Shown here piece by piece: positions 6,776 through 14,780 of a stretch of 39,029 nucleotides of DNA. A program made the position numbers and the translations under genes. The notes beneath the pieces are model-generated. The model searched no databases and had not been told where the DNA came from. It saw only the letters and a list, made by a program, of their open reading frames with translations. This DNA is from JANXVY01 sp038329675 (GTDB lineage Bacteria; Pseudomonadota; Alphaproteobacteria; Rhizobiales; Hyphomicrobiaceae), in the NCBI GenBank assembly GCA_038329675.1, contig JBBQNE010000012.1:1-39029 (forward strand), given 5' to 3'. Each line of letters opens with the position of its first letter. The stretch's first letter is position 1.

Positions 6776-8232
6776 CAGTCGTACTGCTCCCGGTACTTAC
6801 GCACAATGTAGAGCGCGTAGATGTTGAGGCAAAGCGTGAAGAAAAACAGCGTCAAGCCGAGCGCAAACGAGACCAGCGTTTGCGGGCTATTGAACTCGAG
6901 GTCGCCGGTCAACTGACTAACAATTTTGACGGTGATCGTCGTAACCGGCTCAAGCGGATTGATCGTGAGATTGGCCGCGATGCCAGCGGCAAGCACGACG
7001 ATCATCGTTTCACCGATGGCGCGCGACCCAGCTAGTAGAATGGCGCCGACGATGCCCGGGAGAGCGGCCGGTAGGATCACCTGTTTGATCGTCTCGGATT
7101 TGGTGGCGCCAAGCGCGTAGGCACCATCGCGCAGCGACTGCGGCACGGCGTTAATGATGTCATCTGACAACGACGAAACGAACGGGATCAGCATGACGCC
7201 CATGATCAAGCCAGCGGTGAGCACGCTGGTTGCCGAAATATCGAGGCCGGCCAACGCGCCGATATCGCGTAGGAACGGCCCGAACGTCACGAGGGCGAAG
7301 AAACCGTAGACGATGGTTGGAATGCCAGCGAGAATTTCCAGAAGCGGTTTGACGAAACCTCGAACGGTGGGCGTCGCGTACTCCGACATATAAATCGCGC
7401 TGAATAGTCCGACCGGCACCGCAACGACGAGCGCCACGAACGAGATAAACAGCGTCCCCCACAGCAGCGGGAGCAGACCGAACTGACCTTCGGTTACCGC
7501 GTCTTGTCCGGCCGCCGAAAACCGCGGATCCCAAACTGTGCCAAGGAAGAAGTTCGACGCGGGAACGAGCTGGAAGAAGTGGATTGTCTCAAAGAGCATC
7601 GAAAAGACGATGCCAACCGTCGTGAGGATGGCGACGGCAGATGCTGCGGCGAGCCCGAGCAGGCCAACGCGTTCGACCAAGTTGCGCGACCGTAACTCGG
7701 GTTTGACACGGGACAGGCCGAATAACAGGCCAATGACAGCCAGGCCAATGCCACCGAACGTCACGACGGCGCGGCTCAGATCATCAAGCGCATTAGCTTT
7801 GACGGCCGCAGCAACTAAATAAGGTGCTGGATCAGAGGCCAGCGGCACGCCGCGCGACAGCAAGAGGTCGCGGACCTTGAGCTTGCCCGACTGCACCTCT
7901 GCGAGTTCAGCGGCAGAGACTGAGCGCAAGCCCGATTGCAATAGTCCCACAGTCGACATCGTCAAAGACGAGCTTTCAGTCGTCGGCGACGATGCAGGTA
8001 AACTCGCAAAGACCGTACGCGTGCTGTAGACTGGGAATGTCACGCTCCAGAGAAGCGTTAAAGCGAGCGCGGGAAGCATGGCCCACAGCAGGACATACCA
8101 ACCGTAATAGCCGCTGCGTGAATGCCAGGGATTTGCACGCCCCGAGACAGTGGTCGTTGCCCGCATCATACCGGCGACATAACCAACGAGCCCGACGGCA
8201 AAGATCGCGGCGATAACGTAAAGTAGCGGCAC
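6775..8232 (-). CDS. pstC: Phosphate ABC transporter permease PstC
   Basis: Second permease subunit of the phosphate importer. I place the start at GTG 8232 (VPLLYVIAAIFAVGLVGY), with GCGGAG about 7 bp upstream. The frame stays open to 8337, but that part (MVNYANAYQRLIQS...) precedes the expected first helix. From GTG the protein is 485 aa, with the extended alphaproteobacterial N-terminal region (helices near 1-20 and 55-75, then a periplasmic segment) and the six-helix BPD_transp_1 domain. The EAA-type loop reads SLRDGAYALGATKSETIKQV. It follows pstS after a hairpin and overlaps pstA by one base. The start is the least certain part of this call. Confidence 0.92.
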   Translation of the reverse strand: MPLLYVIAAIFAVGLVGYVAGMMRATTTVSGRANPWHSRSGYYGWYVLLWAMLPALALTLLWSVTFPVYSTRTVFASLPASSPTTESSSLTMSTVGLLQSGLRSVSAAELAEVQSGKLKVRDLLLSRGVPLASDPAPYLVAAAVKANALDDLSRAVVTFGGIGLAVIGLLFGLSRVKPELRSRNLVERVGLLGLAAASAVAILTTVGIVFSMLFETIHFFQLVPASNFFLGTVWDPRFSAAGQDAVTEGQFGLLPLLWGTLFISFVALVVAVPVGLFSAIYMSEYATPTVRGFVKPLLEILAGIPTIVYGFFALVTFGPFLRDIGALAGLDISATSVLTAGLIMGVMLIPFVSSLSDDIINAVPQSLRDGAYALGATKSETIKQVILPAALPGIVGAILLAGSRAIGETMIVVLAAGIAANLTINPLEPVTTITVKIVSQLTGDLEFNSPQTLVSFALGLTLFFFTLCLNIYALYIVRKYREQYD

Positions 8233-8362
8233 AGACCGACTCCGCTGAACGGGGACTTGTACGACGACGACAACGTGGGAACTGTCGCGAGGACAAGACT
8301 GAATGAGGCGTTGGTAGGCGTTTGCGTAGTTGACCAACCGGATACACGGCCGAGATCGAAAA

Positions 8363-8389
8363 CGGGAGGGCTCGAATGGAGCCCTCCCG
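8363..8389 (-). terminator. Intra-operon hairpin with T tract between pstS and pstC
   Basis: Read on the minus strand, an 11-bp perfect stem CGGGAGGGCTC / GAGCCCTCCCG with a 5-base loop starts 7 bases after the pstS stop and is followed by TTTT. It has the form of a rho-independent terminator. Because pstC, pstA and pstB lack another obvious promoter, it probably terminates only part of the transcripts, or protects the pstS mRNA 3' end, so that the binding protein is made in excess over the permease. Confidence 0.75.
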
Positions 8390-8396
8390 AACTAAA

Positions 8397-9443
8397 TCAC
8401 ATCACTTTGCCGTCCTTGACGAGGGCCTGAACGGCCTTGCGCTCAGCGTCTGGCAATGGAACGAGACCGTAGTTGGCCAGCGGGCCCGAGCCACCGATGA
8501 TCTTGTCGCTGGTGAAGAACTCGACGTATTCCTTGAGACCAGGGATGGCGCCAAGATGAGCCTTCTTCACGTAGAAGAAGAGCGGACGCGAGACCGGGTA
8601 CTTACCCGTGGCGACCGTTTCGACGGTTGGCTGGACGCCGCCCATCGTTGCAACCTTGATCTTGTCCGTGTTGTTTTCATAAAACGACAGGCCGAACACG
8701 CCGATGCCGGTCTTGTTGGACTGGATGCGGGCCAGCGTCTCGGTGTAGTCGCCATCGATATCGACCGCCACGCCGTCCTTGCGGACCTTGACGCAGGCCT
8801 TGTCGGCGGCCTTGGCTTCGACGCCAGCCTTGGTCATGGCGTCGATTGCGCCGGCGGCCTTGCAGCCAGCGTGCAACGTCTTCTCTTCGAAGACTTCGCG
8901 CGTACCGTGCTTTTCGCCGGGGATATAGGCAGCGATCGTCACGTCAGCGAACTTGGGGTTCACTTGCTTCCAAGTCTTGTTCGGGTTGGCGACCATCTTG
9001 CCGTCGGCGCCGGGGATTTCGGCGGCCATGGCCAAGTACCAGTCCTTTGGCTCAAACGCGTAGCTTTCGCCTTTCGCATCCGAAGCGAAGACAATACCAT
9101 CGTAACCGAACTTGACTTCCATGATGTCGGTGACGCCGTTCTTGGCACACTCTTCTTTTTCGCCACTCTTGATGGCGCGCGACGAGTTGGCAACGTCAAT
9201 GAAGTTGGCGCCAACGCCGCTGCAGAACTGCTTCAGACCAGCCGACGAACCACCCGACTCGACGATCGGCGTCTTGAACTTCGAAAACGTCTTGCCGAAC
9301 TGCTCAGCAACGATGTTTGAATAGGGTAGAACGGTCGACGAACCGGCGACCTTCACCTGGTCGCGGGCCAACGCTGGCATGGCAATCGACGCCATGCCGA
9401 CAACAGCGGTCGCTGCCGCAAACGCTACGACGTTATTTTTCAC
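8397..9443 (-). CDS. pstS: Phosphate ABC transporter substrate-binding protein PstS
   Basis: This is a 348-aa periplasmic phosphate-binding protein. The GTG start at 9443 is fixed by a perfect AGGAG 7 bp upstream; an ATG eight codons earlier lacks one. The signal peptide is MKNNVVAFAAATAVVG... ending PALA-RD. The mature protein begins DQVKVAGSSTVLPYSNIVAE, with phosphate-contacting GSST and SGGSSAGLKQF. Family-typical segments include FGYDGIVFASD and FGLSFYEN. It belongs to the long PstS class common in alphaproteobacteria and cyanobacteria. A Pho-box-like site lies upstream inside the end of phoR, and a hairpin lies directly downstream, so this is likely the most strongly expressed gene of the operon. 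Confidence 0.95.
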   Translation of the reverse strand: MKNNVVAFAAATAVVGMASIAMPALARDQVKVAGSSTVLPYSNIVAEQFGKTFSKFKTPIVESGGSSAGLKQFCSGVGANFIDVANSSRAIKSGEKEECAKNGVTDIMEVKFGYDGIVFASDAKGESYAFEPKDWYLAMAAEIPGADGKMVANPNKTWKQVNPKFADVTIAAYIPGEKHGTREVFEEKTLHAGCKAAGAIDAMTKAGVEAKAADKACVKVRKDGVAVDIDGDYTETLARIQSNKTGIGVFGLSFYENNTDKIKVATMGGVQPTVETVATGKYPVSRPLFFYVKKAHLGAIPGLKEYVEFFTSDKIIGGSGPLANYGLVPLPDAERKAVQALVKDGKVM

Positions 9444-9559
9444 GAGAAATCTCCTGGTCTCAATCATGGCTGAGAGGCCAGGCGCCCCTGGGGAGTGAAG
9501 CGCCCTTTCACTGTTGAGGTCATCAACTCCCTCAACACCCGCGCTTCTAACCCACGGCT

Positions 9560-9577
9560 ATCATCGTTTTGTGACAG
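9560..9577 (-). promoter_or_regulatory. Pho-box-like PhoB binding site upstream of pstS
   Basis: On the minus strand CTGTCAC (9577-9571) is a perfect Pho half-site. After the standard 4-bp AT-rich spacer (AAAA) comes CGATGAT (9566-9560), a 4/7 match to the second half-site. It overlaps the phoR stop codon and lies about 115 bp before the pstS start, with a possible -10 (TTAGAA) near 9550-9545. It would let PhoB-P activate pstS onward independently of phoR. Confidence 0.55.
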
Positions 9578-10916
9578 CCTTACTCATTGCTATATATGTA
9601 TTTTTATCAATAGATGCGACATCTGACGAAGTCTCGCTTCCGAGCGCATCAAAGCTGACCGAGAAGGTCGATCCGACGCCGATTTTAGATGTAATCGCGA
9701 GTTCGCCGCGGTGCCGGTTGACGATATGTTTAACGATTGCAAGGCCCAAGCCCGTGCCGCCTTTCTCGCGGCTTGACGTTGCGCTGACCCGGTAGAAGCG
9801 CTCGGTCAAACGGGGCAGATGCTCAGGTGCGATGCCAGGCCCATCGTCGGCGATCGCAACGGTGATGCGGTCTCGGCCTTTGCCGATCGCTGGTTCGCGG
9901 GTGATCCGCAAGTTAACGCGCCCGCCCTCTGCACCATATTTGATCGCGTTTTGCAGAAGGTTTTGCAAAACCTGGACGATCTCCTCGCGCTCGCCGCGAA
10001 TAAGCGCTGGCGCGTTGAGCTTTGACGTCGTGACGTCAACCAACGCCGTCTCGGCCAAGAGGTCTAGCGTTTGGACAACGAACGCGCTGGCCTCGTTGAG
10101 TTCAACAATACCGCGCGGAGGCAAGTGAACCCGCATCTCAGCGCGCGATAACGACAGCAGATCTTCGATCAGCCGCGTCATGCGGGTGGCCTGTGTCGCC
10201 ATGATCGTCAAAAACCGGTCGCGAGCTTCTGGATCAGAGCGCGCTTTGCCCTGCAGCGTCTCGATACAACCGCGCAATGACGCGAGCGGCGTGCGCAATT
10301 CGTGGCTGGCGTTGGCGATAAAATCGGCGCGCATTTGCGCGAGCTTGTCCTGTTCGGAATAGTCGCGAAGCGCAATCAGGATGCTTGGAAACGCCGCCAA
10401 TTCGGCCTTCGGCTCGATCCGCTTCAAGGTTGCAAAGAAACGGCGCTCAACGGGAACACGCTCCAGGAGTTCAACGGAGATCGCGTCAGGCGACGTCGAT
10501 ATCTTTTCAATGGCTGTCATGAATGCCGGGTTACGGGAGACATGGCTGACGGGTTGGCCGACGCGGACTTTGGGATAAAAATCAACAGCGGCTTGATTGT
10601 GATGGACGACGAGGCCGCCAGCATCCAACGCGATTGCCGCGCCCGGCATCGCATCGATGATTGCGCGCCATGCGGCCGATTGAAGTTCAACGGCTGACTG
10701 GAACTCGGCAGTGGTTTGCGAAGTCGGCATCTGCGGGTCGATGGCCGGGTCGGGCGTAAAGACGCGGGCGAGCCGCAGCGGTAGTAAACTCGCAGCGAAG
10801 GTTTGTAGCCGAGCGGCCAGCAGTGCCCGATCTGCGCTCGCAGATGGAGCGGGCAGCTGCCGGAGCAGGTCGGTTGGTGGCGTTTGTGCCGGGCTGTCGT
10901 CGTGTGTCGAAGCCAC
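9561..10916 (-). CDS. phoR: Phosphate regulon sensor histidine kinase PhoR
   Basis: This is a 451-aa HisKA-HATPase kinase. A PAS-like domain spans about residues 80-180 (AWRAIIDAMPGAAIALDAGG). The H box is FIANASHELRTPLASLRG, the N box is NLLQNAIKYG, and the G boxes are DDGPGIAPEHLPRLTERFYR and GTGLGLAIVKHIV; these and the LASLRGCIETLQG segment are PhoR-like. The start is GTG at 10916 with AGAGG 8 bp upstream. The first 80 residues show no convincing transmembrane helix, whereas most PhoR proteins have one or two. An alternative frame upstream (to about 11038) adds no hydrophobic segment either. Its position upstream of pstSCAB-phoU-phoB supports the identification. It autophosphorylates and transfers phosphate to PhoB Asp54. 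Confidence 0.9.
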   Translation of the reverse strand: MASTHDDSPAQTPPTDLLRQLPAPSASADRALLAARLQTFAASLLPLRLARVFTPDPAIDPQMPTSQTTAEFQSAVELQSAAWRAIIDAMPGAAIALDAGGLVVHHNQAAVDFYPKVRVGQPVSHVSRNPAFMTAIEKISTSPDAISVELLERVPVERRFFATLKRIEPKAELAAFPSILIALRDYSEQDKLAQMRADFIANASHELRTPLASLRGCIETLQGKARSDPEARDRFLTIMATQATRMTRLIEDLLSLSRAEMRVHLPPRGIVELNEASAFVVQTLDLLAETALVDVTTSKLNAPALIRGEREEIVQVLQNLLQNAIKYGAEGGRVNLRITREPAIGKGRDRITVAIADDGPGIAPEHLPRLTERFYRVSATSSREKGGTGLGLAIVKHIVNRHRGELAITSKIGVGSTFSVSFDALGSETSSDVASIDKNTYIAMSKAVTKR

Positions 10917-11097
10917 CTACGGTGCCTCTCAATCTTCAAGGTCGTTCGCCAAAAATGCCCCTGCCAGCGTGAGGCTATCGCGCCAGTATGACACATGTTG
11001 CTTGATCGACGCGCAACAGCGCGTGGCCGTCCACACAACGTCGTGAACGGCCATCAGCGGCAAGCAACGATCGGTGGTCGGTGGCGAACAGCCAGCG

Positions 11098-11964
11098 TCA
11101 GTGGGTTAGGAACACCGGGCAGGCAAGGGCGGCCAGCACCCGCGGGAGATCATTGTGGGGTGCGGTTAGCCCGCCGCTGCGCGTCACCACGAGGCGCGGT
11201 TCGCACGAAGCCAGCACGTGGGGCAAAAGGTCGGCGACGGTTTCAGCCGACACCGGCTGCAGGACGGTGACGCCGCCAGCCTCGGCCGCGGCAATCCGGA
11301 TTTCAGCGTCGAGCCAATCGCGGGCGATGTCATCGGCCCCAATAGCGACAATCGCCACGGCATCCTTCTCGACCTGCGCAAGGCCACGGGCCACGCGCAA
11401 TTGTCCAGCGACCCGGTCGATGTCTTCAGCAGCAACCAAAATTGGGCCCGACGACCAGCGTGCGCGGCGGGCAGCGACAATGTAGCCGGTCGCGCCGTAA
11501 ACGGTTGCGATCGCATCGCGGACAAGTTCGGCGGTCTCAGCGGTTTCGACCGGTTCGCCGAACGCAACGATGTTCCAAGGGCCGCGCTCACCGCAAGCTC
11601 GGGCCAACGCCGGGACCACGCCATGACGGATAGAGCGCGCTTTGAACGGGACCCGGTGGCGGGCGGCGACTTCGGCAAGTTCGCGCTGAACGGCGACGGC
11701 GAAGTGCGCGGTATCGCCGGTTACCGTGTCGTTTGAGAGAGGTCGCGGACGGCCTGCGAAATAGCTGACCTCGCGGACAAAACCGTGGGCGGCGGCCTCA
11801 AACAAATCAGGGTCTTCAATGAAAATACCCTCGATTTCCGATTGGAACGCGCGAGCAATATGGACGGCTGCTTCGAAGGCTGCACGGTTGGGCAATGCCA
11901 AATCGCCGAGGCGGACCACAACGCGACCGCGATCTTCGCCAGCTTCGCCCGCATGCGCGATCAT
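11098..11964 (-). CDS. Universal-stress-protein-like protein, function unknown
   Basis: This is a 288-aa soluble protein. The N-terminal half (RVVVRLGDLALPNRAAFEAA, then FQSEIEGIFIEDPDLFEAAA) resembles the beta1-alpha1-beta2 part of UspA domains, in which a long helix is followed by a GIFVED strand. A second half with SGPILVAAEDIDRV and an alternating strand/helix pattern suggests two tandem USP-like folds. I cannot see the G-x2-G-x9-G(S/T) ATP-binding motif of ATP-type USPs. The ATG overlaps the stop of the preceding Lon-like gene by four bases (ATGA), so the two are translationally coupled and probably act together. I do not recognise a named family; the USP assignment rests on pattern only. 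Confidence 0.7.
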   Translation of the reverse strand: MIAHAGEAGEDRGRVVVRLGDLALPNRAAFEAAVHIARAFQSEIEGIFIEDPDLFEAAAHGFVREVSYFAGRPRPLSNDTVTGDTAHFAVAVQRELAEVAARHRVPFKARSIRHGVVPALARACGERGPWNIVAFGEPVETAETAELVRDAIATVYGATGYIVAARRARWSSGPILVAAEDIDRVAGQLRVARGLAQVEKDAVAIVAIGADDIARDWLDAEIRIAAAEAGGVTVLQPVSAETVADLLPHVLASCEPRLVVTRSGGLTAPHNDLPRVLAALACPVFLTH

Positions 11965-14042
11965 ACGCTGGGCGCTTCGAGCAAATCGAGCCCACCACCG
12001 TGGCGCGATCCAGCAAGATCAACGTGAGTGGCTAGGCCCATTTGGCCAGCAAGCCTGTTGCGGACGGTCATCGCAGCTAAAACATCATCGACGAGCACCA
12101 TGACGCGGCTAGCAGCGGCCGCTTCAGCGCTGGCCAGACCCATGAGATCGCGGGCAGTGGTGAGATCGGTCGAAACGGCAGCAAAGCCATCGCGGTCAGC
12201 GCGGAGCGTGCCATAAACCGCAGCCAACGCCGGGCCATCGAAGGGTAACAGGCCATCGTCGCGCACGAAGCCCGACAGATGTCGCGCAATCATCCGCTCG
12301 CTGGCTTCTGAAGCTGGCATGACGGGAGCGAACGCTTCAATCGTCCGGACCATGCGGGCAACATCGGGGTCGAGGCGGCACCAGGACCCGTATTCATCGG
12401 GCTCTCCAATTACAACGAGGCGGACGTCGACGGGCAGGTCGATCGCGGCGGCGCGGGCTTCGCTGCCATCGCCCGTTGCTAAGGGGGCCGCGCGAGCTGA
12501 CTTTAGCGCGTGCTTGATCAGCGGCCACGAGGCGTAGCTTGCCATCAGATCGCGGACGTCAACGGCGACGATCCCGCCGCCGGGCCGGGTCATGGCGCCG
12601 GGCGACACGCCGATTGGTAGCGCGCCTGCAGAGCCGCTGCTTGATCCGACGCTGGGACCATTGCCAGCCGCATTTCCTCCGCCGCGCGCGAGGCCGACGA
12701 GTTCAGCCCGGTCGAGCGTATCTGGATATTCGAGAGCGGCCGCGCCACGGTTGCCGCGCGACAGCACGCCGACCCGGTAGCGCTGTAGGCGGCGGTCGGC
12801 TGCAATTTCGGCAGGCGCGCGTGGCGCGCCATTGGCTTCGCGCGAGGCGGCGACAAACAACAGGGCGTTGGCGATAATATCGGCCTCAAGTTGCGCCAAC
12901 CATGCGGTGACGTCCTCGCGCGCGGCAAAGCGAGCTTTGAGTGTGGCGATTGCGGCATCGACCGTCAGGCTCGCGGCATCGTGTTCCAAGGCTTTGGCGC
13001 GGCGGTAGTGTTCCTGCTGGAGGACGGCGCGGTTGCGCAAGATGTCGGCGAGTTCGGCCTCAAAACTTGCAAGCTTGGCCTCGACGCCGCTCTTCAAGCT
13101 GCCGGGAAGCGCGCCATAAATCTCACCGCGAACCACCCGGCCGTCGTGCATTGGAACAACGGCGTAACCGTTGGTGGTCCGCAACAGGCCGATGTTTTGG
13201 GCGAGCGCCTTACGGCGAAGGGTATCGAGTGCGGTATCGTGGCCAGAGCGCAGCTCCTCGTCGAGCGCAATGCGGGCCACGCGATAGCTGTCGCTGTCGA
13301 AAGCAGCTGGCAGCGTCGCGCTCAACATGTCGACGGCAGACGCAACGCCGCGGGCAAGATCAGCGGCGTCCACGGCTGGCAGGGCAATGACGGCGAGGCC
13401 GTCGTCGGCACCATCGCCGGTAAATGATTGGACAACAACGACGGCATCACGTGTCTGGATAGTGGCGGCGTGGTCGGCCAGTATGGTCCGAATGGCTTCG
13501 GTGTGTGCCGACGAGCGCGGGGCTGCAACGAAGACGGCGGCGCGCGGGGCCAGTCGGCAGATGAGGCTGAGCGCATCGCGGGCTTGGTCGAAGCCGATGA
13601 CGCCCGAAAGCGGTTCGAAATTGGCAGAGGTGGTGCCAGCGTAGGCGCCATCGCTGGATGTGAGGGCGATAGGGGACGGGCCACGGTTTAAGGCACTCGT
13701 CACTTGCGGGAGGGCGGGCGTGGTTTGAACGACGGGCAAGGCTGCGGCCATGGATGGCGGAGGCTCGGATGGTGGAAGCTTAGATGGCGCGGGCTGGAAA
13801 ATCGCCGCGGGGCTTGCGGCAGAGGTGAGCGCGTCTATCGTCGGTGTAGCCTGGGTAGGTGTAGCCTGGGTAGGTGTGGCCTGGGTGGGCGTGGCCGGGG
13901 TAGGCTTGGCCTGGGTAGGCTTGGCCTGGGTAGGCGTGGCCTGGGTAGGCGTGGCCTGGGTCAGTGCGTCCGATGCGATCGGCGGAGCAGCCGATTCCAC
14001 TGGTGCGGGCTCGGCGGCGCGATCGCGCTTGAATAACTTCAT
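11961..14042 (-). CDS. LonB/YcbZ-like AAA protein lacking Walker A and protease domain
   Basis: This is a 693-aa protein from ATG 14042 (an ATG one codon upstream is equally possible). After a Pro/Thr/Ala-rich N-terminus with eight TQATP units, residues from about 148 follow the AAA_32/LonB (YcbZ) plan. The segment IGFDQARDALSLICRLAPRA corresponds to G-Q-x-x-A-x-x-A-L-x-F-G. The helical substrate-binding region has FDSDSYRVARIALDEELRSG and LLRTTNGYAVVPMHDGRV. Later come RYRVGVLSRG, GGGIVAVDVRDLM (Walker B region) and VDVRLVVIGEPDEYGSWCRL DPD. The Walker A position reads VFVAAPRSSAHTEA, with no GK[ST]. The protein ends near where the Lon Ser-Lys protease domain should begin. It is therefore probably a non-hydrolysing, non-proteolytic paralog. 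It overlaps the downstream USP-like gene by four bases and is divergent from mmcB. Confidence 0.7.
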   Translation of the reverse strand: MKLFKRDRAAEPAPVESAAPPIASDALTQATPTQATPTQAKPTQAKPTPATPTQATPTQATPTQATPTIDALTSAASPAAIFQPAPSKLPPSEPPPSMAAALPVVQTTPALPQVTSALNRGPSPIALTSSDGAYAGTTSANFEPLSGVIGFDQARDALSLICRLAPRAAVFVAAPRSSAHTEAIRTILADHAATIQTRDAVVVVQSFTGDGADDGLAVIALPAVDAADLARGVASAVDMLSATLPAAFDSDSYRVARIALDEELRSGHDTALDTLRRKALAQNIGLLRTTNGYAVVPMHDGRVVRGEIYGALPGSLKSGVEAKLASFEAELADILRNRAVLQQEHYRRAKALEHDAASLTVDAAIATLKARFAAREDVTAWLAQLEADIIANALLFVAASREANGAPRAPAEIAADRRLQRYRVGVLSRGNRGAAALEYPDTLDRAELVGLARGGGNAAGNGPSVGSSSGSAGALPIGVSPGAMTRPGGGIVAVDVRDLMASYASWPLIKHALKSARAAPLATGDGSEARAAAIDLPVDVRLVVIGEPDEYGSWCRLDPDVARMVRTIEAFAPVMPASEASERMIARHLSGFVRDDGLLPFDGPALAAVYGTLRADRDGFAAVSTDLTTARDLMGLASAEAAAASRVMVLVDDVLAAMTVRNRLAGQMGLATHVDLAGSRHGGGLDLLEAPSV
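13843..13962 (-). repeat. Tandem 15-bp array, eight units, in-frame (TQATP)
   Basis: On the plus strand the units are variants of GGTGTAGCCTGGGTA (for example GGCTTGGCCTGGGTA and GGCGTGGCCTGGGTA). Eight consecutive units encode TQATP or TQAKP/TPATP pentapeptides in the N-terminal linker of the Lon-like protein. The array also keeps an antisense frame open, which is a by-product. Confidence 0.92.
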
Positions 14043-14232
14043 CATCGACGTGACCCTACCCCTGCTGCGCGATGTGATGCCAGAAATGCTGCCCGACAAG
14101 TCAACCCTGAAACATCTACCCCGAAACGTCTGCCTCGAAGCCGCCTCTCGACACGGTGCGCGATCTGCGGTCCCATGAGCGTGGAATGACCACACCCCTA
14201 TGGCCCGGTTGTCACCGGCACATGGCGAGACC

Positions 14233-14757
14233 ATGACGAACCCGAGCGAACTCCACAACGTGGCACCACCACAACCGATCGTTGGATCGCAGCCGCAGCC
14301 AAGCGCGCCGTCGCCGCGGGATTACGCCGCCGCTCGCGATATCGAGCGTGGCGTGATGCGACTGCTACGCGCCCACGGGATGGTCGGTGTGCCGCAACTC
14401 CCGCTGCCCGACGGTCGTCGCGTTGATATCGCAGCGATCGCGGCCGACGGGCGGATCGTGATCATCGAAATCAAGTCGTGCCTCTGCGACTTCCGCGCCG
14501 ACCTGAAGTGGGAGCATTACCGCGCGTACGCCGATACGATTTATTTCGCGGTCGGTGCGGCGTTCCCCGCCGACGTTATACCGCCGTCGACTGGTTTGAT
14601 CCTGGCTGATCGATACGGTGGAACATTCGAGCGGGTCGGCGACGAGCACCCGTTGGCTGCGGCGCGGCGCAAAGCGATTGTTTTGCGGATTGCCCGAACG
14701 GCCGCCGCCCGCCTTCACGCTTATGCCGACCCCGATTTTGCCGGCGGAAATGAGTGA
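14233..14757 (+). CDS. mmcB: MmcB family DNA repair protein
   Basis: This is a 174-aa protein matching the alphaproteobacterial MmcB family (PF06319). Typical segments are AARDIERGVMRLLRAHG, GRRVDIAAIAADGRIVIIEI-KS and DLKWEHYRAYADTIYFAVG, with VIPPSTGLILADRYG following. The spacing Asp65 ... Glu79-x-Lys81 resembles a PD-(D/E)xK nuclease core; this is my inference. In Caulobacter mmcB is SOS-induced and linked to mitomycin C tolerance and ImuABC-dependent repair. I could not find a GTTC-N7-GTTC LexA box upstream. The ATG at 14233 is preferred over one 33 bp upstream because conserved sequence starts well after both. It is divergent from the Lon-like gene. Confidence 0.85.
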   Translation: MTNPSELHNVAPPQPIVGSQPQPSAPSPRDYAAARDIERGVMRLLRAHGMVGVPQLPLPDGRRVDIAAIAADGRIVIIEIKSCLCDFRADLKWEHYRAYADTIYFAVGAAFPADVIPPSTGLILADRYGGTFERVGDEHPLAAARRKAIVLRIARTAAARLHAYADPDFAGGNE

Positions 14758-14780
14758 TTTTCCACTCAGGTCCGGCGCCC

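Noticed and set aside
13750..14178. Plus-strand frame rich in VGVAWVG repeats
   Set aside because: It is the antisense reading of the TQATP array in the Lon-like gene; a 15-bp period keeps all frames open and mimics a repeat protein.
14236..14252. GAAC-N6-GAAC near the mmcB start as a LexA box
   Set aside because: The alphaproteobacterial SOS box needs 7 bp between half-sites (GTTC-N7-GTTC); this has 6 and lies within the coding sequence.
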